Below, one piece after another: positions 32,801 through 38,878 of a stretch of 64,000 bases of DNA (position 1 is its first letter; each line of letters begins with the position of its first letter). The stretch covers positions 1 through 64,000 of the forward strand of contig NZ_BDAY01000037.1 in assembly GCF_001612685.1 (NCBI RefSeq), in the 5' to 3' direction. This DNA comes from Nocardia altamirensis NBRC 108246. GTDB lineage: Bacteria; Actinomycetota; Actinomycetes; Mycobacteriales; Mycobacteriaceae. The position numbers were made by a program, and so were the translations under genes. Under the pieces are notes generated by a model. The model was not told the DNA's origin. It ran no database searches and saw only the letters and a list, made by a program, of their open reading frames with translations.

Positions 32801-33757
32801 GCCCGCGACCACCGTCGTGTGCGCGCTGTGCCCGATCGCCCTGACCAGCATCGCGGCCTGCGGATCGAGATGTTGGGCGTCGTCGACCAGCAGGTAGCGG
32901 ATCCGCGCCCGTTCCGCGGCAAGCAGTTTCGCGTCGCCGGCCAGCGCGTCCAATGCGGCGCCGACCAATTCGGCGGCGTCCAGCGCCGGCGCCGTCGCTT
33001 CCGGCGCCTCAACGCCCACCGACCAGCGCAACAGCATCGTCTGCTCGTAGCGCACCGCGAATTTACCCGCCGCCACCCATTCCGGTTTACCGTGCTCGCG
33101 GCCGAGGTGCACCAAATCCTCTGGCCCGAGCCCACGTTCGGTGGCGCGAAGCATCAGATCGCGCAACTGTTCGGCGAACCCGCCGAGCGGGAGCGCTGGC
33201 TGCAGGCGTTCCGGCCACAAGCCGTCCGCGCCTGCGGCGATGTCGATGAGGTCACCGCGCAGCATTTCGCGCAGCACGGCATCCTGCTCGGCACCGGTCA
33301 GCAAACGCGGCGGCGGATTGCCGTGCGCGATGGCGTGTCTGCGCAGCACCGAGAAGGCATAGGAGTGCAGGGTGCGCGCCAGCGGCTCCCTGGTCGCACC
33401 GGGCACGCCGCCCTCTGCGTCGGGACCGGCAAGGCGTGCGGTGATGGCATCACGCGCGGTGCTGGCCGCCTGCTTCGAATGGGCAAGCACCAGCACCGAT
33501 TCGGGATCGGCACCGGCCGCGATGCGGTCAGCCGCGAGATCGACGAGCAGGGCTGTCTTGCCCGTGCCTGGTCCGCCGAGCACCTGCCAGGGTCGCCACC
33601 CAGGACGGGTCGGCCCTGCCATGGCAGCGGCATCGAACAGCGCGCGAACGTCGGCTCCCCAGGCGCGCGGCCTGGGTGCCGCCACGTTCCGGCGAACAAG
33701 TCGCACCGCGCTATCCGATCGCACCACGCGGGCTATTGCAACAGACACGACCGACAC
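29852..33757 (-). CDS. adnA: AdnA, UvrD-like motor/Fe-S nuclease subunit
   Basis: About 1301 residues. Walker A 'GGPGTGKTALLVDLAADR' (about 65), motif II-like 'YLLVDDAQHLDPQ', motif III 'VAGDPDQAIFAFRGAD', motif VI 'LLVACSRARRSLLV'. The C-terminal nuclease has 'RGRVDRLERD' and 'VIVDVKTGKSP' plus a four-Cys iron-sulfur clasp: one Cys in 'LRTCPLRWALERH' and three in 'CRHCSVAGSCPVQ'. This AddB-like clasp distinguishes AdnA from AdnB. An acidic insertion of about 130 residues sits before the motif V region. The motor of AdnA is known to be less important than that of AdnB, and motif II here (DDAQ) differs from DEYQ. Start among several GTGs (33757, 33748, 33727) is uncertain. Divergent from lipV with a gap of about 63 bp. 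Confidence 0.92.
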   Translation of the reverse strand: MSVVSVAIARVVRSDSAVRLVRRNVAAPRPRAWGADVRALFDAAAMAGPTRPGWRPWQVLGGPGTGKTALLVDLAADRIAAGADPESVLVLAHSKQAASTARDAITARLAGPDAEGGVPGATREPLARTLHSYAFSVLRRHAIAHGNPPPRLLTGAEQDAVLREMLRGDLIDIAAGADGLWPERLQPALPLGGFAEQLRDLMLRATERGLGPEDLVHLGREHGKPEWVAAGKFAVRYEQTMLLRWSVGVEAPEATAPALDAAELVGAALDALAGDAKLLAAERARIRYLLVDDAQHLDPQAAMLVRAIGHSAHTTVVAGDPDQAIFAFRGADARFVGDLDVPDGQRIVLSDSHRAGGAVRLAVARVAARLPGSAPQRFSLPKRADHPEDDGTEVRVRVLATPAKEAALIADHLRRAHLTGGVPWSRMAVIVRSVPLSLPPLRRALLAAGVPVQQPALDTPLARRRGAAWMLLSLRAVLAGEAPRRGGRQAAEPAFTPDDALDLLAGPLGGADQITLRRLRRGVRRSVLESERNRRSVQGAPATVPGVDDAEWDGPEPPPEDEYSERPPDEADQVVESSERNSGLPEPTPGNLERAADDADWYGVEPDWVPEEPEWRGGEPEEDSADAAVAPHADAESSVAETGEPADSAEAPPAPRAAVESSDEGGDEAADSAPPIILRHGIDQSSAEVLRDLLIGAGDPAILERLTDVEAAPLRRVLDALARARKARTRGAGLEDVLWALWTGARLERRWVAQSERGGAVGMQADRDLDAAVGLFDAAASYVDRLPRASIEGFVEYLTQQEIPNDSAPRTAPKEAVALLSAHAAAGREWDVVAVAAVQEGIWPNPRPRGTLLNTEDLVDLTAGVIDAGEQVSRAAPILAEERRLLLVACSRARRSLLVTAVESVSGERDLVPSRFLAELLGHDEDGEPGALPIADPGRALVMHSLVAELRGAVCDPESDSDRRQRAAHQLARLASAGVPGTHPDDWYGTAELSSARSLWDEDETAVGLSPSTVELLRTCPLRWALERHGGTDGDNPHAVKGNLVHTLVQALAGRVPEAQVRAALDKAWQSVDPGSGWHSRQELRRTETMLETFMAWVRNTRGELTQAGVEVPVDCVLPARTEAERDVRIRGRVDRLERDALGRFVIVDVKTGKSPVTKQAAVDHAQLATYQVAAALGALDAAAADARADDETDPAAADSGEPTLDAAESGSDAAESGALGEPGGARLVYVAKPSNKEGATQRMQPPLDAEALETWRETIHDAAAATEGPSYLAMRNDGCRHCSVAGSCPVQDTGRQVTDE

Positions 33758-33820
33758 GCCGACGCACGCCTCCGGCGACTCGCCCAACGGGTGTTGCGGA
33801 CGCAGGGCAAACTGGACCCC

Positions 33821-34597
33821 GTGTCTGCTCTTCATGTCTATCGATTCGGCCCGGCTTCCGGACCGACGGTGCTGGCCATGCACGGTGTCACCGGTCACGG
33901 CAAACGCTGGGAAGACCTGGCAACCAACCATCTTCCCGATGTCCAGGTCATCGCACCTGACCTGCGTGGACACGGCCGGTCGAGCAGCTTGCCGCCGTGG
34001 ACCTTCGAGACGATCGTCGACGATCTCGTCGAGGTGCTCGCGGCGCACACCACCGATCCGGTGACCGTGGTCGGGCACTCGTTCGGCGGTGCGAGTGCGC
34101 TGCATCTCGCGCATCGGCGACCAGACCTGGTCCGGCAGCTGGTGCTGTTGGACCCGGCCATCGCGGTAGAACCGGAGCGGCTCGGCCCCATCGCCGACGC
34201 GATGCTGGCCTCGCCCGACTATCCGACGATCGCGCGAGCCCGCGAAGACAAGCTGGCCAGCGCATGGGGCGACGTCGCTCCGGAGCTGCTCGAAGCCGAG
34301 CTCGCCGAACATCTGGTGCCGACGACGGGCGACCGACTCGGCTGGCGGATGAACCTGGCCGCCGTCACCTCGTACTGGGGACAGCTCGCGCGCCCGTTCG
34401 TGCTGCCACCCGCCGATCTGCCTACCGTGCTGGTGCAGGCGACGAAGGTGCAGCCGCCGTATGTCACGCCCGCGTTCCGTGCCGCGCTCAGCGAACACCT
34501 CGGTGCGAATCTCACCGTGCACGATTGGGACTGCGATCACATGATCGCCCAAGCACTTCCGGCCGAGACGGCCGCACTGATCCGAGCGGCGCTCTGA
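33821..34597 (+). CDS. lipV: Alpha/beta-hydrolase, LipV type
   Basis: 258 residues from GTG. Alpha/beta-hydrolase fold: 'VLAMHGVTGHGKRWEDLA' supplies the oxyanion-hole HG, 'APDLRGHGRSS' the conserved loop, 'VVGHSFGGASAL' the GxSxG nucleophile Ser (about 89), an acid in the 'VLVQATKVQPP' neighbourhood, and 'WDCDHMIAQ' the catalytic His. It is annotated as lipase LipV in mycobacteria at the same position beside adnA. Carboxylesterase activity on short or medium acyl chains is plausible; the natural substrate is unknown. The 4-bp gap to the next gene implies co-transcription with ATL. Confidence 0.88.
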   Translation: MSALHVYRFGPASGPTVLAMHGVTGHGKRWEDLATNHLPDVQVIAPDLRGHGRSSSLPPWTFETIVDDLVEVLAAHTTDPVTVVGHSFGGASALHLAHRRPDLVRQLVLLDPAIAVEPERLGPIADAMLASPDYPTIARAREDKLASAWGDVAPELLEAELAEHLVPTTGDRLGWRMNLAAVTSYWGQLARPFVLPPADLPTVLVQATKVQPPYVTPAFRAALSEHLGANLTVHDWDCDHMIAQALPAETAALIRAAL

Positions 34598-34601
34598 ATC
34601 G

Positions 34602-34898
34602 ATGGCCACCACCGACGCCGAGGTCGAGCGAGTGCGCGCGCTCGTCGCGGCCATCCCGCCAGGCCGGGTGGTCACCTACGGCGACATCGCCGCGGCCGCC
34701 GGGCTGTCCACGCCGCGCACGGTCGGCTGGATCATGCGCACCGACTCCGCCGACCTGCCCTGGCACCGGGTGATCGGCGCGAGCGGCAAGCCCGCCGCAC
34801 ACCTGGCCCACCGCCAGCTGAGCCTGCTGGCCCTCGAAGGAGTGCCGATCCAGGACGGACGGGTGAACATCCGCGCGGCACGCTTTCCGCTGCCCTAG
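34602..34898 (+). CDS. Alkyltransferase-like protein (ATL), damage-recognition
   Basis: 98 residues. Matches the C-terminal DNA-binding domain of O6-alkylguanine-DNA alkyltransferases: 'IPPGRVVTYGDIAAAAGL' with the helix-turn-helix, then 'TPRTVGWIM', then 'LPWHRVIGASG', where the reactive PCHR Cys is replaced by Trp, and 'QLSLLALEGV'. Without the Cys it cannot accept alkyl groups; known ATLs flip O6-alkylguanine and hand it to nucleotide-excision repair. It sits 4 bp after lipV, as Rv3204 does in M. tuberculosis. Confidence 0.92.
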   Translation: MATTDAEVERVRALVAAIPPGRVVTYGDIAAAAGLSTPRTVGWIMRTDSADLPWHRVIGASGKPAAHLAHRQLSLLALEGVPIQDGRVNIRAARFPLP

Positions 34899-34960
34899 CG
34901 CCCAGGGCCCGAATCGGTAAACGCACCCGCGGCGAGCCGCCCGCCGGTTACCGTTGAGTC

Positions 34961-35704
34961 ATGTCCACCCGCCTGGCGTGTGTCGTGTTCGATGCAGACC
35001 GGCCGCGGTTCGTCGCGGACTTCTGGGCCGAGCTGTTGGGCTGGGCCGTGACCATCGACCGCTCGGATGAAGTGGACGTGGCCGCACCCGACCCCGACGG
35101 CGCCGATCTGGCCCTCACCTTCCTCCCTGCGGCCCGAGCCAAGCAGGGCAAGAACCGGATTCACCTCGACCTGGCCAGTCGCTCGTTCGATCATCAACGC
35201 GTGCAGGTCGATCGCGCGCTGGCACTCGGCGCCCGCCGGGTCGACATCGGACAGGGCGCGGTGCCGTGGGTCGTGCTCGCCGATCCCGAGGGCAACGAGT
35301 TCTGCGTGCTGGAGCCGCGCGAGGAATATGTGGACACCGGCGCCGTCGCCGCCATCGTGGTCGACACCCGTGATCCGGTGCGGCTCGCCGAATTCTGGTC
35401 GGCCGCCTCCGGCTGGCCGGTCGCGCACGGTGGCGAGCGGTGGGCGGGCCTGCGATCGGCGACCGGGCTCGGCTCCTGGCTGGAGTTCGTGCGCACCCCC
35501 GAGCAGAAGTCGGGTCCCAATCTGATCCATCTGGATCTGACGTCGTTCGATGACCACGCCGCCGAGGTGGCCAGGCTGCGCGCCGCAGGCGCCGTGCCGA
35601 GCGAACGGGACGTCCGCAATCCCGAGCAGGGGCTGAGCCTCGCCGATCCGGAAACCAACGAGTTCTGCGTGCTGCGCGCGGCGCACGACTGCTCGATCGT
35701 CTAG
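34961..35704 (+). CDS. VOC protein with two Glyoxalase_6-type domains
   Basis: 247 residues. Two repeats of a short VOC domain: the first (1-122) has 'ACVVFDADRPRFVADFWAEL' and ends 'VVLADPEGNEFCVLEP', the second (about 130-247) has 'IVVDTRDPVRLAEFWSAASG' and ends 'LSLADPETNEFCVLRA'. The middle of each carries 'NRIHLDL' or 'NLIHLDL', the usual His ligand. Soluble, probably metal- or ligand-binding; no substrate can be named. ATG start 62 bp after ATL; a separate promoter is likely. Confidence 0.85.
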   Translation: MSTRLACVVFDADRPRFVADFWAELLGWAVTIDRSDEVDVAAPDPDGADLALTFLPAARAKQGKNRIHLDLASRSFDHQRVQVDRALALGARRVDIGQGAVPWVVLADPEGNEFCVLEPREEYVDTGAVAAIVVDTRDPVRLAEFWSAASGWPVAHGGERWAGLRSATGLGSWLEFVRTPEQKSGPNLIHLDLTSFDDHAAEVARLRAAGAVPSERDVRNPEQGLSLADPETNEFCVLRAAHDCSIV

Positions 35705-35806
35705 CTGGACCGCTTTCCGCGGCGGGCACCAGGTCCGCCTCCCTGGTTCGCGGCGGCGACGAATTAGCATGTCCGCCATGTTGTACCTTGCTCGAGGTTG
35801 TGCTGG

Positions 35807-37543
35807 GTGATCCCCGTCGACGCGATCGTGCTCGCCGGTGGACGGGCCAGCCGCATGGGCGGTGTCGACAAACCCGCGATCGTCATCGGGGGCCGCACCA
35901 TGCTCGACGCGGCATTGGCCGCCGCCGCCTCGTGTGCACACATCGTCGTGGTCGGACCGCATCGAGCCGAGCTGGCGCCGGAGATCGGGCAGGTCCGTGA
36001 GGTGCCACCCGGTTCGGGTCCGGTGGCGGCGATCGGTGCAGGGCTGCGCGCGAGCGGTACAGCGTCGCTGGTGGTGGTGCTCGCGGCCGATCTGCCGTTC
36101 CTGTCGGCCTGGTCGATCACCGAATTGATCAGGCACGCCACGGAATCCGGCGCCGACGCGGTGTTCGCGGCGGACGAGTCGGGCAGGCCGCAGTATCTGA
36201 TCGGGGTGTGGCGGCGCAGCGCGCTGAGCGCCGCGCTCGACCGGCTCGGTTCGCCGATCAATCAGCCGATGAAGGCGCTGATTCCCGCCGATTCGGCGAT
36301 CATCGCGCTGCCCGGCGTCGCGGACTGCGATACCGAGGAGGCGGTGCGGCAGGCCCGCGCGCTCGCGGCCGCGCCTGCTCGCCCGCTCGCGCTGGATGCG
36401 GCACGAACCATCCTGCGCGACAACCTTTCCCGGCTCACCAGTTACACCGCTGAGCTGCGCTCGGTCAATGGCGCCGCGCTCGCGGCGGCGGTGGCCGCGG
36501 CCGGACCGCTGCCGCGCTTCGACGTCTCCGCGATGGACGGCTACGCGGTGGCGGGCGACGGTCCGTGGCGGTTGCGCCGCGACATCGGGTTCGCGGGCGG
36601 GCAACGCCCGGTCGGGCTGCTGCCCGGCGAGGCGGTGCGCATCGCGACCGGCGCGCACGTCCCGGACGGCACCACCAGTGTGGTCCGCGACGAATTCGTC
36701 AGGGTGGCAAGCGATGACAGCCTGCACCGACTACCGGACACCCCGATCCGCGACGATGTGCGCCGCCGCGGCGAGGATCGCGCGCCCGGCGATCTGGTCG
36801 CGCCGCGAGGCGCCAAGGTGACCGCCGCGCTGATCTCGGCGGCGGCCAGTGTCGAGGTGACGACGGCGGCGGTGCGCGGGCCGGTCCGGGCCCGCATCGT
36901 GATGACCGGGGACGAGATCCGCAGCGAGGGCCCGCTGCACGCGGGTCAGACCCGGGACTCGATCGGGCCGATTCTGCCGGATCTGCTGTCCTGGTACGGG
37001 ATTCGCACCACCGATCGGGTGCATCTGCGCGACACCCCGAACGGGTTCGACGAAGTGCTCGGCGCCGCACCGGAATGCGACCTGCTTGTCATCGTCGGCG
37101 CGACCGGCGGCGGCGCGGCCGACCAGCTCCGTGCCGCGGTGACGCGCGCGCAGGCCCGTGTCCTGGTGCAGCGGCTGCTGCTGCGGCCTGGCGGCTCCAC
37201 GATTGTCGCCGAGTTGGCCACGGGCACCACGGTTCTCGGCCTCCCCGGTAATCCGTTCGCCGCGATCGCGACCCTCATGGCGCTGGCGCCCGCCGTGGTG
37301 GCGGGACGCACCGGTGGTGCACCGGGGCGAGCGCTGCTCGGCCCCCTGCACAATGCCGCCGAGATCTCGGGGACCGTCGCCAGGATCGTCCCCGCGTCCT
37401 TCGCGCCGCAGGGCGGCTGGCTCGGCGACCCGAACATCCGCACCGCCCATCTCGGCGGGCTCATCGACCGCGACGGTCTGGTCATCGTCCCCGCCGACGC
37501 CGTTGACGGTGCGACGGTCGAGTTCCTGCCACTGCCGCGCTGA
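35807..37543 (+). CDS. MobA-MoeA fusion, molybdenum cofactor biosynthesis
   Basis: About 578 residues from GTG. Residues 1-180 form a nucleotidyltransferase with 'AIVLAGGRASRMGGVDKPAI' (LAGGxSxRMGxxK), 'PPGSGPVAAIGAGL' and 'VVLAADLPFLS', the signature of MobA, which adds a nucleotide to molybdopterin. Residues about 195-578 are MoeA-like: 'FDVSAMDGYAV', 'AVRIATGAHVPDGT', 'VMTGDEIRSEG', 'RDSIGPILPDLL' and 'VLGLPGNPFAA'. The usual 'GGxSxGDYD' motif appears as 'VIVGATGGGAADQ', so the metal-insertion half is divergent. Fusion of two cofactor steps in one chain is less common than separate genes. GAGG lies 9 bases before the GTG. Confidence 0.87.
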   Translation: MIPVDAIVLAGGRASRMGGVDKPAIVIGGRTMLDAALAAAASCAHIVVVGPHRAELAPEIGQVREVPPGSGPVAAIGAGLRASGTASLVVVLAADLPFLSAWSITELIRHATESGADAVFAADESGRPQYLIGVWRRSALSAALDRLGSPINQPMKALIPADSAIIALPGVADCDTEEAVRQARALAAAPARPLALDAARTILRDNLSRLTSYTAELRSVNGAALAAAVAAAGPLPRFDVSAMDGYAVAGDGPWRLRRDIGFAGGQRPVGLLPGEAVRIATGAHVPDGTTSVVRDEFVRVASDDSLHRLPDTPIRDDVRRRGEDRAPGDLVAPRGAKVTAALISAAASVEVTTAAVRGPVRARIVMTGDEIRSEGPLHAGQTRDSIGPILPDLLSWYGIRTTDRVHLRDTPNGFDEVLGAAPECDLLVIVGATGGGAADQLRAAVTRAQARVLVQRLLLRPGGSTIVAELATGTTVLGLPGNPFAAIATLMALAPAVVAGRTGGAPGRALLGPLHNAAEISGTVARIVPASFAPQGGWLGDPNIRTAHLGGLIDRDGLVIVPADAVDGATVEFLPLPR

Positions 37544-37639
37544 ACAGCGGCAGCAGGTCGACACCGCGATAGACCGGCGCTATCGCCGCCGGTGGGAAAC
37601 CTGTTGCTGCTCCGGCAATCACTCGGCAACAATCGGGAT

Positions 37640-38398
37640 ATGGGACGGAGCTTCGAGGATCTGGTGGCGGAGGCCGCTGCCGTATCGGTGGCAGGCTGGG
37701 ATTTCGGCTGGCTCGACGGGCGGGCGAGCGAGCAGCGGCCCTCCTGGGGGTATCAGCGGCTGATCGGTGCACGCATGGGGAAAGTCGGTGCGGCGCTGGA
37801 TATTCAGACCGGCGGCGGCGAGGTGCTCGCCGGAGCGGGGCAGCTGCCGCCGACCATGGTGGCCACCGAGTCGTGGCCGCCCAACGTCGCGAAGGCGACG
37901 CAGTTGCTGCACCCGCTCGGCGCCGTGGTGGTCGCCGACCCGGATGAACCGCCATTGCCGTTCGGCGACAACGCGTTCGACTTGGTGACCAGCCGCCATC
38001 CGGTGACCGTCTGGTGGGCGGAAATCGCCAGGGTATTGCGCCCTTCGGGCACATATTTGGCGCAACATGTCGGCGATGCAAGCGTTTTCGAGCTGGTCGA
38101 ATACTTTATCGGCGCACAGCCCGAGGAAATTCGGCGGCGGCGCAATCCGGCGGACGATCGCGCGGCCGCAACGCAGGCAGGCCTCGATGTCGTCGACCTT
38201 CGCTACGAACGATTGCGCGTCGAGTTCGGCGATATCGGCGCGGTCACCTACTTCCTCAGGAAGGTGCCGTGGATGGTTCCCGACTTCACCGTTGACCGAT
38301 ACCTGGACCGGCTGCGGACGCTGCACGACGAGATCGAAGCGAATGGCCCATTCGTCGCCCACTCGACCAGATTTCTAATCGAAGCCCGCAAAAATTGA
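37640..38398 (+). CDS. Class I SAM-dependent methyltransferase-like protein
   Basis: 252 residues. Rossmann-type core: 'ALDIQTGGGEVLAGA' (glycine-rich motif I variant, about 55), 'LPFGDNAFDLVTSRHPVTVW' (motif IV region, about 108-127), 'EIARVLRPSGTYLAQHVGD' (post-motif), which follow the order of class I methyltransferases. The C-terminus contains 'VPWMVPDFTVDRYLDRL'. The substrate is unknown; the family is common in actinobacteria and firmicutes. ATG at 37640 was preferred over an upstream in-frame start without ribosome site. Confidence 0.82.
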   Translation: MGRSFEDLVAEAAAVSVAGWDFGWLDGRASEQRPSWGYQRLIGARMGKVGAALDIQTGGGEVLAGAGQLPPTMVATESWPPNVAKATQLLHPLGAVVVADPDEPPLPFGDNAFDLVTSRHPVTVWWAEIARVLRPSGTYLAQHVGDASVFELVEYFIGAQPEEIRRRRNPADDRAAATQAGLDVVDLRYERLRVEFGDIGAVTYFLRKVPWMVPDFTVDRYLDRLRTLHDEIEANGPFVAHSTRFLIEARKN

Positions 38399-38500
38399 CA
38401 CGTCATCAATGCTTCTACCTGCGGAAACACTCAGGATCGCCGGTGTAACCCGCATTTTTCACTTTCCCTTCCGGAATTGGTGTCACCTCGCTAGTGTGGG

Positions 38501-38519
38501 TGAGGTTAGGCGAATATCA
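38501..38519 (+). promoter_or_regulatory. Possible DtxR/IdeR-like iron box
   Basis: TGAGGTTAGGCGAATATCA matches the recalled consensus TTAGGTTAGGCTAACCTAA at 14 of 19 positions, with a strong left half and a weak right half. It lies about 25 bp before the small Q/N-rich gene at 38545. Evidence is by pattern only. Confidence 0.3.
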
Positions 38520-38544
38520 AATCCCCGGAAAGGACCGAGTGGAG

Positions 38545-38751
38545 ATGGCTGAAAAGTCGAAGAACGCGCCTAAGAAAGCGCCGAGGCAGATGGATCGGCA
38601 GCAGCAGCAACAGCGCCAAGGGCAGGGTCAGAACCAGAATCAGGGAATGAACCGCACCGGCGCGAATTCAGAGGGCCAGCGCATGGGCCAGCGCCAGACC
38701 GATTCGAACGATCGGCGCAGTGACGACCAGCGCAGGATGGGCCACAACTAA
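38545..38751 (+). CDS. Small Gln/Asn/Arg-rich hydrophilic protein
   Basis: 68 residues, MAEKSKNAPKKAPRQ..., then a run rich in Q, N, G and R, ending in 'QRQTDSNDRRSDDQRRMGHN'. No hydrophobic core, so probably disordered. A ribosome site GGAAAGGA precedes it (10 bases to the ATG, 4 to a possible GTG at 38539). Strongly basic at the start and low-complexity; a nucleic-acid-associated or stress-related role is conceivable but not supported. It is isolated, with a strong terminator right after the stop, so it is likely a monocistronic expressed gene. Confidence 0.65.
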   Translation: MAEKSKNAPKKAPRQMDRQQQQQRQGQGQNQNQGMNRTGANSEGQRMGQRQTDSNDRRSDDQRRMGHN

Positions 38752-38764
38752 CTGATCTACACGT

Positions 38765-38798
38765 GCGGCCGCCGGTTCAACGACGAACCGGCGGCCGC
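38765..38798 (+). terminator. Terminator hairpin after the Q-rich gene
   Basis: A perfect 14-bp stem, GCGGCCGCCGGTTC with its complement, and a loop AACGAC, starting 14 bp after the stop at 38751. No T tract. Confidence 0.7.
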
Positions 38799-38878
38799 GC
38801 GGGTGTCCGTCGCGGCACGTTCCGCGCAGCGTGCGTGAAAGGCTGGTCATCGGGCCCGCGCTGCGGATTACTGGGACG

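Noticed and set aside
29912..33820. Long plus-strand frame upstream of lipV across adnA
   Set aside because: Only the last 258 codons look like protein (the hydrolase); the rest is an Arg-rich shadow of adnA.
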